This document shows, in pieces, positions 35,139 through 47,825 of a DNA stretch of 64,000 nt; position 1 is the first letter of the stretch, and each line of letters opens with the position of its first letter. The stretch spans positions 58,391 through 122,390 of the forward strand of contig NZ_JBEPTM010000008.1 of the NCBI RefSeq assembly GCF_040549525.1. Reading direction: 5' to 3'. A program made the position numbers and the translations under genes. The stretch comes from Lacisediminihabitans sp040549525. Its GTDB lineage: Bacteria > Actinomycetota > Actinomycetes > Actinomycetales > Microbacteriaceae. The notes under the pieces were generated by a model. That model did not search any database and was not told the origin of the DNA. It was given only the letters and a program-made list of their open reading frames with translations.

Positions 35139-35144
35139 TAACCT
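35139..35144 (+). promoter_or_regulatory. -10 box TAACCT, leaderless start of the DUF817 gene
   Basis: TAACCT ends 6 nt before ATG 35151; no ribosome-binding site is present. Confidence 0.5.
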
Positions 35145-35150
35145 GAACCG

Positions 35151-36038
35151 ATGAGCGCTGAGGGGGATGCGGGCTTCACGCCGGTCGAGCGTTTCATCGA
35201 CACGCGGGCCCGCGCCCTCCTCGCCCGGGCGCCGGACAGCCGGATCTGGCGCGGCATCGTCGAGTTCCTCGTGTTCGGGCTCAAACAGGCCTGGGCCTGC
35301 ATCTTCGGGGCGGCGCTGCTCGCGGTGCTCTTCGCCACCCGGCTCTGGTATCCCGATGGCGCGGCCCTCGCTCGCAACGACTTCGTGACGATCGCGGCCG
35401 TGGTCATCCAGGTGCTCATGATCGCCCTCCGGCTCGAAACCGTCCGAGAGCTGCGCGTCATCATCCTGTTCCATCTCGTCGGAACGGGGATGGAGCTGTT
35501 CAAGACCAGCGTCGGATCCTGGATCTACGAGGGGCCGGGGGTGCTGCATCTCTACTCCGTGCCGCTCTACAGTGGTTTCATGTACGCCGCCGTCGGCTCC
35601 TACATGGTTCGGGTGTTCCGCCTGTTCGACCTGCGGTTCGACCGCTACCCGCGCCGCTGGCTCACGGCAGTGCTCGCGGCTCTCATCTACGCCAACTTCT
35701 TCACGCATCACTACATCTGGGACTTCCGCTGGATCCTGCTGATCGCCGTCGGGCTGCTCTTCGGGCGCAGCGTCATGCACTTCCGGGTCTTCCAACTTCG
35801 ATTGCGGATGCCGACGGTGCTCGCCTTCGTGCTCGTGGCTCTCTTCATCTGGATCGCCGAGAACATCGCGACCTGGGCGAACGCATGGTCCTACCCGAAC
35901 CAGTTGCACGGCTGGCAACCGGTCTCGATAACCAAACTCGTGTCCTGGGTGCTGCTGATGATCATCTCCGTGGTGCTGGTGGCGTGGGTGTACCCGCCCC
36001 GCGCGCTCGAGGCGAGCGAGGCGGCCGCCCGGCCCTGA
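35151..36038 (+). CDS. DUF817 family membrane protein
   Basis: 295-residue integral membrane protein of the DUF817 (YoaT-like) family. About seven or eight hydrophobic segments are visible, and the family hallmarks are VEFLVFGLKQAWACIFGAALL, LETVRELRVIILFHLVGTGMELFKTSVGSW and YSGFMYAAVGSYMVRVFRLFDLRF, then NFFTHHYIWDFRW. The role is unknown. It is divergent from the SatD-like operon and ends 27 bp before tyrS, which has its own promoter. Confidence 0.88.
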   Translation: MSAEGDAGFTPVERFIDTRARALLARAPDSRIWRGIVEFLVFGLKQAWACIFGAALLAVLFATRLWYPDGAALARNDFVTIAAVVIQVLMIALRLETVRELRVIILFHLVGTGMELFKTSVGSWIYEGPGVLHLYSVPLYSGFMYAAVGSYMVRVFRLFDLRFDRYPRRWLTAVLAALIYANFFTHHYIWDFRWILLIAVGLLFGRSVMHFRVFQLRLRMPTVLAFVLVALFIWIAENIATWANAWSYPNQLHGWQPVSITKLVSWVLLMIISVVLVAWVYPPRALEASEAAARP

Positions 36039-36053
36039 TCGGTGGCCCACTGG

Positions 36054-36059
36054 TAATCT
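36054..36059 (+). promoter_or_regulatory. -10 box TAATCT, leaderless start of tyrS
   Basis: TAATCT ends 6 nt before GTG 36066; no ribosome-binding site is seen. Confidence 0.6.
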
Positions 36060-36065
36060 TGGGCC

Positions 36066-37367
36066 GTGCCAGCATCCGAAGTCCTGACCTCCCAGCGCAA
36101 TGACGAGTCATTCGATACGGTCTGGGACGAGGTGGTCTGGCGCGGGCTCGTGCATGTCTCCACCGACCAGGCCGAACTGAGGTCGCTGTTGTCGGGTGCC
36201 CCGATCACCTACTACTGCGGATTCGACCCAACGGCCGCCAGCCTGCACCTCGGCAACCTGGTGCAGCTTCTGTTGATGCGCCGATTCCAGCTCGCCGGGC
36301 ACAGGCCGCTCGGCCTGGTGGGAGGATCCACCGGACTCATCGGTGATCCGCGGCCGACGGCCGAACGCACTCTCAACTCCAAGGAGACGGTGGCCGAGTT
36401 CGTCGGCTACCTCCAGGCGCAGGTATCGAAGTTCCTGAGTTTCGAGGGAGACAACCCGGCCAGGCTCGTCAACAATCTCGATTGGACCGCCCCTCTCAGC
36501 GCGATCGATTTCCTTCGGGATGTCGGCAAGCACTTCCGGGTCGGCACCATGCTCAAGAAGGATGCCGTCAGCGCGCGCCTCAACAGCGATGTCGGCATCA
36601 GCTACACCGAGTTCAGCTACCAGATCCTGCAGGGAATGGACTTCCTCGAGCTCTTCCGCAGCTACGACTGTGTGCTCCAGACCGGGGGGAGCGACCAATG
36701 GGGCAATCTCACCAGCGGCACCGACCTCATCCGCAAGGCGGAAGGGGCCTCGGCCCACGCGATCGGCACACCCCTCATCACCAATTCCGACGGCACGAAA
36801 TTCGGCAAGAGCGAGGGCAATGCGGTCTGGCTCGATCCTGCGCTCACCAGTCCTTACGCCTTCTACCAGTTCTGGCTCAACACCGATGATGCCGACGTGA
36901 TCGAACGGTTGAAGATCTTCACCTTCAACACTCGGGCCGAAATCGACAGGCTCGCTGGGCTGGTCGCAACGGAACCGTTCCGCAGGGAGGCTCAGCGTGC
37001 CCTGGCGCGAGAAGTGACGAGTCTCGTTCATGGCACGGGCGCGACGGAGGCGGCCATTGCGGCATCCGCGGCCCTGTTCGGCCAGGGCGAACTCGACCAG
37101 TTGGATGCCTCGACCCTCGAGGCCGCGCTGCGGGAGCTCCCCAACACGACGACCATCGAGAGCACGCCCGTGGCCCAGCTGCTCTTCGACACAGGGCTCG
37201 CCGGCAGTCTCAGCGAATCACGCCGGGCGATCGAGCAGGGTGGGGTCTACCTCAACAACGCCAAGGTCACGGATGCTGCGGCCACGCTCGCGGGCAATGC
37301 CCTGCCGGGCGGGATGGCCGTGCTCCGCCGGGGCAAGAAGACCCTCGCCGGCATCTTCATCGAATAG
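36066..37367 (+). CDS. tyrS: Tyrosine-tRNA ligase
   Basis: 433-residue class I synthetase (TyrRS family 1). The HIGH-type motif is ASLHLGN, tyrosine binding involves YQILQGMDFLEL and QTGGSDQWGN, the KMSKS-type motif is KFGKSEGN, and an S4-like RNA-binding domain ends the protein (SLSESRRAIEQGGVYLNN). GTG start, probably leaderless. No T-box or leader is present in the 27-bp upstream gap. It lies directly upstream of the rRNA operon. Confidence 0.95.
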   Translation: MPASEVLTSQRNDESFDTVWDEVVWRGLVHVSTDQAELRSLLSGAPITYYCGFDPTAASLHLGNLVQLLLMRRFQLAGHRPLGLVGGSTGLIGDPRPTAERTLNSKETVAEFVGYLQAQVSKFLSFEGDNPARLVNNLDWTAPLSAIDFLRDVGKHFRVGTMLKKDAVSARLNSDVGISYTEFSYQILQGMDFLELFRSYDCVLQTGGSDQWGNLTSGTDLIRKAEGASAHAIGTPLITNSDGTKFGKSEGNAVWLDPALTSPYAFYQFWLNTDDADVIERLKIFTFNTRAEIDRLAGLVATEPFRREAQRALAREVTSLVHGTGATEAAIAASAALFGQGELDQLDASTLEAALRELPNTTTIESTPVAQLLFDTGLAGSLSESRRAIEQGGVYLNNAKVTDAAATLAGNALPGGMAVLRRGKKTLAGIFIE

Positions 37368-37393
37368 CGGCGCGGTCGAGAACCCGCGCCATC

Positions 37394-37451
37394 CGGTCAA
37401 AAACCCCGTATTCACGGGCGACACGCCCGGGTTGCGGCCGTGATTTGACCG
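37394..37451 (+). terminator. Inverted repeat after tyrS, possible terminator
   Basis: CGGTCAAA (37394-37401) pairs with TTTGACCG (37444-37451), with an inner hairpin GGGCG-ACA-CGCCC. The right arm includes the -35 of the first rRNA promoter. It could terminate tyrS transcripts, but a T-run is lacking. Confidence 0.4.
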
Positions 37452-37473
37452 ACCCCCGATAGACACGTAATCT
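37445..37473 (+). promoter_or_regulatory. rRNA operon promoter P1
   Basis: TTGACC (37445-37450), a 17-bp spacer and TAATCT (37468-37473): the strongest sigma-70-type match in the 5' region, about 595 bp before the 16S gene. Confidence 0.75.
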
Positions 37474-38067
37474 TCTTTCTTGTCACCCCAAAGGTTCGGA
37501 AAGCGGAAGAGCTTACCGGCTTCAAGAGGGACACAATCTAAGTCAAATAGCGGTCAACCTCTTGTAGGAGATCGTCTTCAGATCTTATGATGAAGAACCC
37601 ACCTCGTGAGTATGTCCAAACGGTTCGTCGCGCGCTTTTCAAGCCGCGAAGGTCGATTTGACAAGTACCGTGAAGGTGGTAAGTTAGACAAGTTGCCCGG
37701 CGCGAGAGCGAGGGTGACAAACACAAGTTTTACTGCAGTCAAACAGCGCCTTTATGGCGCACTTGCTGCGAATGGTATGGCCCTGGGTAGAAGCCGCGAG
37801 GTGAAAACCAGGAGCATCCGATCCTTGAGAACTCAACAGCGTGCACAATGTCAAATGCCAAAAACCCGTATGCGGTGTAGGCGGTTTCTAGCCGTCGAAC
37901 CGCATCGGATTCCTTTGGAAAAGATATAAAACAACAAAGCAAGTCAGTCCGGATTTATTCGGTTTGGTTTGTTCTTGTCAGTTTCAAACTTGCAACCTGT
38001 CCGCCCATTCCGGTGGCTGGTTGCACTAGATGTGCCGTTCGACTTCGGTCGTTCGTGCAATCAAACA
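37474..38067 (+). other. rRNA operon leader
   Basis: About 590 nt with no gene. It holds a second promoter, the boxA-like TTGAGAACTCAACAGCG (37825-37841) and several hairpins before the 16S 5' end. The start-to-stop stretch at 37606-37929 has no coding features and lies inside this transcribed leader. Confidence 0.7.
37658..37685 (+). promoter_or_regulatory. rRNA operon promoter P2 (candidate)
   Basis: TTGACA (37658-37663), a 16-bp spacer, then TAAGTT (37680-37685). A perfect -35 with an acceptable -10; tandem promoters are usual for rrn operons. Confidence 0.55.
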
Positions 38068-43264
<5,197 letters not shown>

Positions 43265-43441
43265 TAACACTTTTCTTCCCATCCTGGGCCCGCGAGGGTA
43301 CCGGTGGGAATGAGATGCTCTGCGTCCACTGAGTGGTTCCCGATGTACGGTCGGGAATCAGCACAACACCAGTTGTGATGGTCTCTTTCGAGAGGCCTGA
43401 GCCGCTGAGCTGTTGGCTAATTCGAAACCTATATCCATAGT
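43265..43441 (+). other. 23S-5S spacer
   Basis: About 177 nt, no tRNA. It contains an inverted repeat GGTTCCCGA / TCGGGAATC near 43334-43360, probably for processing. Confidence 0.7.
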
Positions 43442-43559
43442 GTTTCGGCGGCCATAGCGAGAGGGAAACGCCCGGTCACATTCCGAACCCGGAAGCTAAG
43501 ACTCTCTGCGCCGATGGTACTGCAAGGGGGACCTTGTGGGAGAGTAGGACACCGCCGGA
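43442..43559 (+). rRNA. rrf: 5S ribosomal RNA
   Basis: GTTTCGGCGGCCATAGCGAG at the 5' end pairs with the ACACCGCCGGAC end; CCCGGTCACATTCCGAACCC and GATGGTACTGCAAGGGGGAC are the loop B/C and D segments of 5S rRNA. About 118 nt. Confidence 0.95.
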
Positions 43560-43570
43560 CTTCTTTGTAA

Positions 43571-43616
43571 GATGGCCACCCACCACGTTTAATAGACGCG
43601 GTTGGGTGGTCATTTT
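43571..43616 (+). terminator. rRNA operon terminator
   Basis: GATGGCCACCCACCACG forms a long, slightly mismatched stem with CGCGGTTGGGTGGTC, followed by ATTTT. Strong intrinsic terminator directly after 5S. Confidence 0.9.
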
Positions 43617-43692
43617 GCGTTAACGGGCACGTTTCGTGCCCCGTTCTCCGATTCCATAACTTCACCAGTGACGACAGATCCAGGGGTAATTC

Positions 43693-44688
43693 GTGTCCGA
43701 ATTCCAAGATCGCTCCCAGCGGCCGGGCGACCGTCCCGCCGCCTCGCGTGCAGCCGATGGTCGTCCCCAGCGTGGCGCCCCGGCGTCGGGCAGGCCGCCA
43801 CGTCCCGCCGGCCAGGGGGAGCGACCGCAGCGCGGCCGCCCCGACGCAGACCTGTCGAAGAATCCGCGCGAGCGTCGGCCCGGCACCGGATACCAGGGAC
43901 GTTCCGCTCAGGAGATCGAGGACCGCGATCCCTTCGGCACGAAATCGGTGCGGTCGCGTCACGACGACCCGGTCATCCCGGACGACGTGCAGCCCAAGGA
44001 TCTCGACCGAGTGGCCAGAGCCCAGCTGAAGACCCTGAGCAAGGAGAACGCCGACGGCGTAGCCCAGCACCTGGCGATGGTGGCGCGGTTGATCGACACA
44101 GACCCCGTGCTCGCCCATGCGCATGCGGTGTCCGCCGCCCGTCGGGCCGGACGGATAGCGGTGGTGCGAGAGACCCTGGCCATCACGGCCTATTCCATCG
44201 GCGACTTCGCGCTCGCCCTGCGTGAACTGCGAACCTATCGGCGGATCTCGGGCCGTGACGACCAGCTGCCGCTCATGGTCGACAGCGAGCGCGGCCTGGG
44301 GCGACCGGACCGAGCCCTCGAGCTCGGTCGATCCGTGCCGAGGGCTTCCCTCGCCGTCGAGGTGCAGGTGTTGCTCGCCATCGCGATGTCCGGGGCTCGC
44401 CTCGACTTGGGGCAGACGGATGCGGCCCTGGACGAACTGCAGATTCCGCAGCTCGATCCGAACACCGCTTTCTCGTGGAGTCCTGCCCTCTTCGATGCCT
44501 ACGCGGCCGTGCTCGAGGACCTGGGTCGCGAAGCCGAGGCTGAGGAGTGGTGGCAGAGGTCCGAGCGGGCGTCAGATGCCATCGAGGCCGGCGACCGTGA
44601 GCCGGAAGACGACGTGATCGAGATCGTGGAGGAAGGCCAGGACGGTGTTGTTCTCGAAGAAGACGAGCAGGAGCCCGCGGTTGACTGA
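43693..44688 (+). CDS. TPR-like protein with a disordered Arg/Pro/Gly-rich N-terminus
   Basis: 331 residues, GTG start with AGGGG 6 nt upstream. The first 90 or so residues are rich in Arg, Pro, Gly and Gln and are probably disordered (RPGDRPAASRAADGRPQRG...). From about 100 to 300 the protein is helical with tetratricopeptide-like repeats (AHAHAVSAARRAGRIAVVRETLAITAYSIGDFALALRELRTYRR), then an acidic tail (EDDVIEIVEEGQDG). Such proteins sit upstream of the HAD phosphatase in many actinobacteria and are of unknown function. The stop overlaps a possible TTG start of the next gene. Confidence 0.8.
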   Translation: MSEFQDRSQRPGDRPAASRAADGRPQRGAPASGRPPRPAGQGERPQRGRPDADLSKNPRERRPGTGYQGRSAQEIEDRDPFGTKSVRSRHDDPVIPDDVQPKDLDRVARAQLKTLSKENADGVAQHLAMVARLIDTDPVLAHAHAVSAARRAGRIAVVRETLAITAYSIGDFALALRELRTYRRISGRDDQLPLMVDSERGLGRPDRALELGRSVPRASLAVEVQVLLAIAMSGARLDLGQTDAALDELQIPQLDPNTAFSWSPALFDAYAAVLEDLGREAEAEEWWQRSERASDAIEAGDREPEDDVIEIVEEGQDGVVLEEDEQEPAVD

Positions 44689-44692
44689 GGGC

Positions 44693-45727
44693 ATGACCGG
44701 CCGCACGCCGCTCGACGGTGTCGACCTCGTGCTCGCCGATCTCGACGGAGTGGTCTACAAGGGCGATGCCGCCATCGCTTACGCGGTCGAGAGTCTGAAC
44801 GCTGCCGGCGGCGGCGACGATGGCGGTGGCGAAGGGCAGACACGGCGCATCGGGTACCTGACGAACAATGCCTCCCGTACCGCCGCATCCGTCGCCGAAC
44901 ACCTGGCGAGCCTCGGGCTGACCGCGGTGGAGGACGACGTCGTCACCTCCCCTCAGGCCGCCGTCCGGCTGCTCGCCGAGCTCGTTCCCTCGGGCGCCAC
45001 AGTGCTGGTCGTTGGCGGCGAAGGACTCACCTCGGTCGTCGAGCAGGCGGGCTTCGTGGTGACCAGGTCGGCGCTGGATCAGCCGGCTGCCGTGATCCAG
45101 GGGTTCGCTCCCGATGTGGGATGGAAGGACCTGGCGGAGGCCTCGTTCGCGCTCAACGACGACCCCGAACGACCGTGGGTGGCAACCAACACCGACTGGA
45201 CGATTCCCGTCGCGCGAGGGATCGCCCCCGGCAACGGCACCCTGGTCGGTGCGGTGCACAATGCCGTCGGACGCCTGCCTGTGGTTGCCGGCAAGCCGGA
45301 GATCGCCATCTTCGAGGAAGCGGTGCGCCGCTTCGGGGGCACCAAGGCCCTGTTCATCGGGGATCGCTTGGACACCGACATCCTCGGGGCCAATCGCGCC
45401 GGGATGGAGTCGGTTCTCGTGCTCACGGGCATCGACGGGCGAAAGCAGGCCCTCGCGGCGAATGCCAAGTCCCGACCCACCTACATTCTCGGCGATCTCC
45501 GCGAGCTTGCCGAGGAGTACCCCCGAGCCGTGAGCACCACGGATCCGCGAACCGGCGACACTGTCGTCACCGTGGGAGGTGCGGCGGTGCGTCTCGCCAA
45601 GACCACTGTGACGATCGATCGCGCCGGCGAACGTCCGATCAATCTGCTGCGCGCGGCGACGGCTCTCATCTGGGGATCCGGACTGCCGATCTACGGACTC
45701 GACGTCGCACCGGAGCTGTATTCGTGA
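44693..45727 (+). CDS. HAD-IIA family hydrolase (NagD-like phosphatase)
   Basis: 344-residue HAD-superfamily phosphatase. Motif I DLDGVVYKGD with the nucleophile Asp, motif II LTNNASRT, the capping-domain region WVATNTDWTIPV, motif III Lys in VAGKPEIAIFEEA and motif IV FIGDRLDTDILGANRAG. It resembles phosphoglycolate or sugar-phosphate phosphatases; the substrate is unknown. ATG 44693 is used, but TTG 44681 has a better-spaced AGGAG and would add four residues. A C-terminal extension of about 70 residues follows the HAD core. Confidence 0.87.
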   Translation: MTGRTPLDGVDLVLADLDGVVYKGDAAIAYAVESLNAAGGGDDGGGEGQTRRIGYLTNNASRTAASVAEHLASLGLTAVEDDVVTSPQAAVRLLAELVPSGATVLVVGGEGLTSVVEQAGFVVTRSALDQPAAVIQGFAPDVGWKDLAEASFALNDDPERPWVATNTDWTIPVARGIAPGNGTLVGAVHNAVGRLPVVAGKPEIAIFEEAVRRFGGTKALFIGDRLDTDILGANRAGMESVLVLTGIDGRKQALAANAKSRPTYILGDLRELAEEYPRAVSTTDPRTGDTVVTVGGAAVRLAKTTVTIDRAGERPINLLRAATALIWGSGLPIYGLDVAPELYS

Positions 45728-45730
45728 CGG

Positions 45731-45736
45731 TACCGT
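45731..45736 (+). promoter_or_regulatory. -10 box TACCGT, leaderless start of the small gene before tlyA
   Basis: TACCGT ends 6 nt before ATG 45743, in the 15-bp gap after the HAD gene. Confidence 0.5.
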
Positions 45737-45742
45737 TGGACC

Positions 45743-45955
45743 ATGACTCCTGAGTCGATCGACGATGCCTCTGCCGCAGCACCCGGTGCTTCTGCCGACG
45801 ATGCGAGCGCCCTGCTGCCGCGCCTGCGCGTGATCGAGGACCAACCGCTCGAATCCCGGGCTGCCGCGTTCGTGCAGATCCACGACCGGTTGCAGGCAAC
45901 GCTCGAGGGATCGGTTCGAGACGGGGGCGTCGACACGTCGAACTCGCATGGCTGA
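45743..45955 (+). CDS. Small acidic protein, unknown function
   Basis: 70 residues: an Ala/Ser/Asp-rich first third (SIDDASAAAPGASADDASA), then LLPRLRVIEDQPLESRAAAFVQIHDRLQATLEG, a predicted helical segment conserved in small actinobacterial ORFs at this place between the HAD and tlyA genes. It overlaps tlyA by 8 bp. No function is known. Confidence 0.7.
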   Translation: MTPESIDDASAAAPGASADDASALLPRLRVIEDQPLESRAAAFVQIHDRLQATLEGSVRDGGVDTSNSHG

Positions 45956-46757
45956 GGCGCGACTGGATGCCGCCCTGGCGGAACGCGGGATCGCACGGTC
46001 CCGCACCCATGCCGCTCGACTGATAGCAGAGGGGTCGGTCACCGTCGACGGCCGCACGGTGATCAAGCCCTCAGCCCGAGTGGGGGACGACCAGGTGCTC
46101 GCGCTGACGGCGATCGACCACTACGTGAGTCGGGCCGCCCACAAGCTCCTCGCGGCACTCGACACCTTCGCGGTGCCGGTGACCGGTCGCGACACCCTCG
46201 ATGTCGGGGCATCCACCGGCGGATTCACCCAGGTCTTGCTCGAGCGCGGCGCTCACTCGGTCGTCGCCCTCGATGTGGGCCACGGTCAGCTGGATCCGTT
46301 CATCGGCAACAATCCGGCCGTCACGGTGATCGAAGGATTCAACGCGCGCGAGCTCACCGTGCCGGCGCTCGATGCCGCGGCCGGCCACGCCGTGCGAGTG
46401 AGCATCGTGGTGGCGGACCTCTCATTCATCTCCCTGACCACCGTGCTGCCGGCGCTTGTGGCCACCGTGGGCACCGAGGCGGACTATCTCCTGCTGATCA
46501 AGCCCCAGTTCGAAGTCGGCCGCACCGGCGTGAAGGAAGGCATCGTGCACGATCCGGGGCTTCGTGCCGACGCGATCAGCGACGTGCTCTGGGCAGCCTG
46601 GGATGTGGGGCTGCCCACGGCGGGTCTCATCTCCTCACCAATCCTCGGCGCCGCCGGAAACCATGAGTATCTGGTCTGGTTCAGCGCGCTCACGGGCAGC
46701 AATCCGACAGAATGGAGAGAGCGGGTCCTCGAACTCTCTCGACCCATCCCCACCTGA
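45948..46757 (+). CDS. tlyA: TlyA family rRNA (cytidine-2'-O)-methyltransferase
   Basis: 269 residues. An N-terminal S4 RNA-binding domain (ARLDAALAERGIARSRTHAARLIAEG) is followed by an FtsJ-like Rossmann domain with SAM motif DVGASTGGFTQVLLERGA and catalytic residues in VVALDVGHGQL and LLLIKPQFEVGR. Family members 2'-O-methylate 16S and 23S rRNA and make ribosomes capreomycin-sensitive. The order tlyA-NAD kinase-recN is conserved in actinobacteria. Confidence 0.93.
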   Translation: MAEARLDAALAERGIARSRTHAARLIAEGSVTVDGRTVIKPSARVGDDQVLALTAIDHYVSRAAHKLLAALDTFAVPVTGRDTLDVGASTGGFTQVLLERGAHSVVALDVGHGQLDPFIGNNPAVTVIEGFNARELTVPALDAAAGHAVRVSIVVADLSFISLTTVLPALVATVGTEADYLLLIKPQFEVGRTGVKEGIVHDPGLRADAISDVLWAAWDVGLPTAGLISSPILGAAGNHEYLVWFSALTGSNPTEWRERVLELSRPIPT

Positions 46758-46780
46758 GTCGCTGAGGTGCGGCCGTGAAG

Positions 46781-46870
46781 AACCGCGCAGGGAAAACCGC
46801 ACAGTGAACATCCGCACAGTGAACGTCCCGCAGTGACCATCTCGACAGTGAGTGACCCCGACAGTGATCC
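46781..46870 (+). repeat. Degenerate tandem CAGTGA repeats before the NAD kinase gene
   Basis: Five units of about 15-18 bp containing (C)GCACAGTGAAC, CCGCAGTGACC, TCGACAGTGAGTG and CCGACAGTGATCC lie between tlyA and the NAD kinase start. Degeneracy rises towards the gene. Confidence 0.6.
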
Positions 46871-46907
46871 CCAGCCGGCGATCGCCCGAGAAGCACAAGG
46901 AGAACCG

Positions 46908-47825
46908 GTGTCCGAACGCTTCATGCTCGTTGTCGCCCATACGGGGCGCCAGGACTCCCTCGATGCGGCCGTGACGGTCTCCCGGCAGCTTCTGGCTGCC
47001 GGAGTCACGCCCGTCATGAAAAAGGACGAGCACGACGATGTTCTCGACAATGCGCCGGAGCTGAGTGCCATGGCGGTGCTCGGCGACAGTGTGACTGTCG
47101 CGGACGTCGAGCTGGCCATCGTGCTGGGCGGTGACGGCACCATTCTGCGGGCTGCGGAGCTCACGCGGGGCTGCTCCGCTCCTCTTCTCGGGGTGAACCT
47201 CGGCCACGTCGGCTTCCTGGCCGAGAGTGAGCGCGACAACCTCACTGACACGGTGCGACGCGCTCTGGGCCGCGACTATGAGGTCGAAGAGCGCATGACG
47301 CTTGCCGTGCGCGTCAAGGTCGACGCCGAGGTGATCTACGAGACCTGGGCTCTCAACGAGGCGACGGTCGAGAAGGCCAGCCGTGAGCGGATGCTCGAGG
47401 TCGTGATCGAGGTGGATGGCCGACCGCTCTCCTCCTTCGGCTGCGACGGAGTGGTCATGTCGACGCCCACAGGATCCACGGCCTATTCATTCTCGGCGGG
47501 GGGACCGATCGTCTGGCCGGAGCTCGAGGCGATGCTGCTCGTGCCGCTCAGCCCGCATGCGCTGTTTGCCCGCCCGCTCGTAGTCGGGCCCGAGTCGGTC
47601 TTCGCGGTGGAGGTCCTCGCGCGCACACAGGGCACCGGCGTGCTCTGGTGCGACGGACGGCGCACACACGACCTGCCGCCCGGCGCCCGGGTGATCGTGC
47701 GCCGCTCACCGGTGCCGGTGCGCCTCGCGCGATTGCACCGGGGGCCGTTCACCGACCGGCTGGTGAACAAATTTCACCTTCCGACCAGCGGATGGCGTGG
47801 TCCGGGCGACGGCGCGATCGCATGA
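46908..47825 (+). CDS. nadK: NAD kinase
   Basis: 305 residues. GGDGTILRAAEL is the NAD-kinase GGDG motif, NLGHVGFLAE and STPTGSTAYSFSAGGP the substrate-binding loops; WCDGRRTHDLPPG is in the C-terminal beta domain. GTG 46908 is chosen because AAGGAG stands 5 nt upstream; the frame extends 75 nt further up through the CAGTGA repeats, but without conservation. The stop overlaps recN as ATGA. Confidence 0.94.
   Translation: MSERFMLVVAHTGRQDSLDAAVTVSRQLLAAGVTPVMKKDEHDDVLDNAPELSAMAVLGDSVTVADVELAIVLGGDGTILRAAELTRGCSAPLLGVNLGHVGFLAESERDNLTDTVRRALGRDYEVEERMTLAVRVKVDAEVIYETWALNEATVEKASRERMLEVVIEVDGRPLSSFGCDGVVMSTPTGSTAYSFSAGGPIVWPELEAMLLVPLSPHALFARPLVVGPESVFAVEVLARTQGTGVLWCDGRRTHDLPPGARVIVRRSPVPVRLARLHRGPFTDRLVNKFHLPTSGWRGPGDGAIA

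Noticed and set aside
37606..37929. 107-codon frame in the rRNA leader
   Set aside because: Lies between the rRNA promoters and the 16S gene and contains a promoter and boxA; composition is not protein-like.
44273..46066. 597-codon minus-strand frame across the TPR, HAD and tlyA genes
   Set aside because: Spans three well-supported genes in antisense and has no motif.
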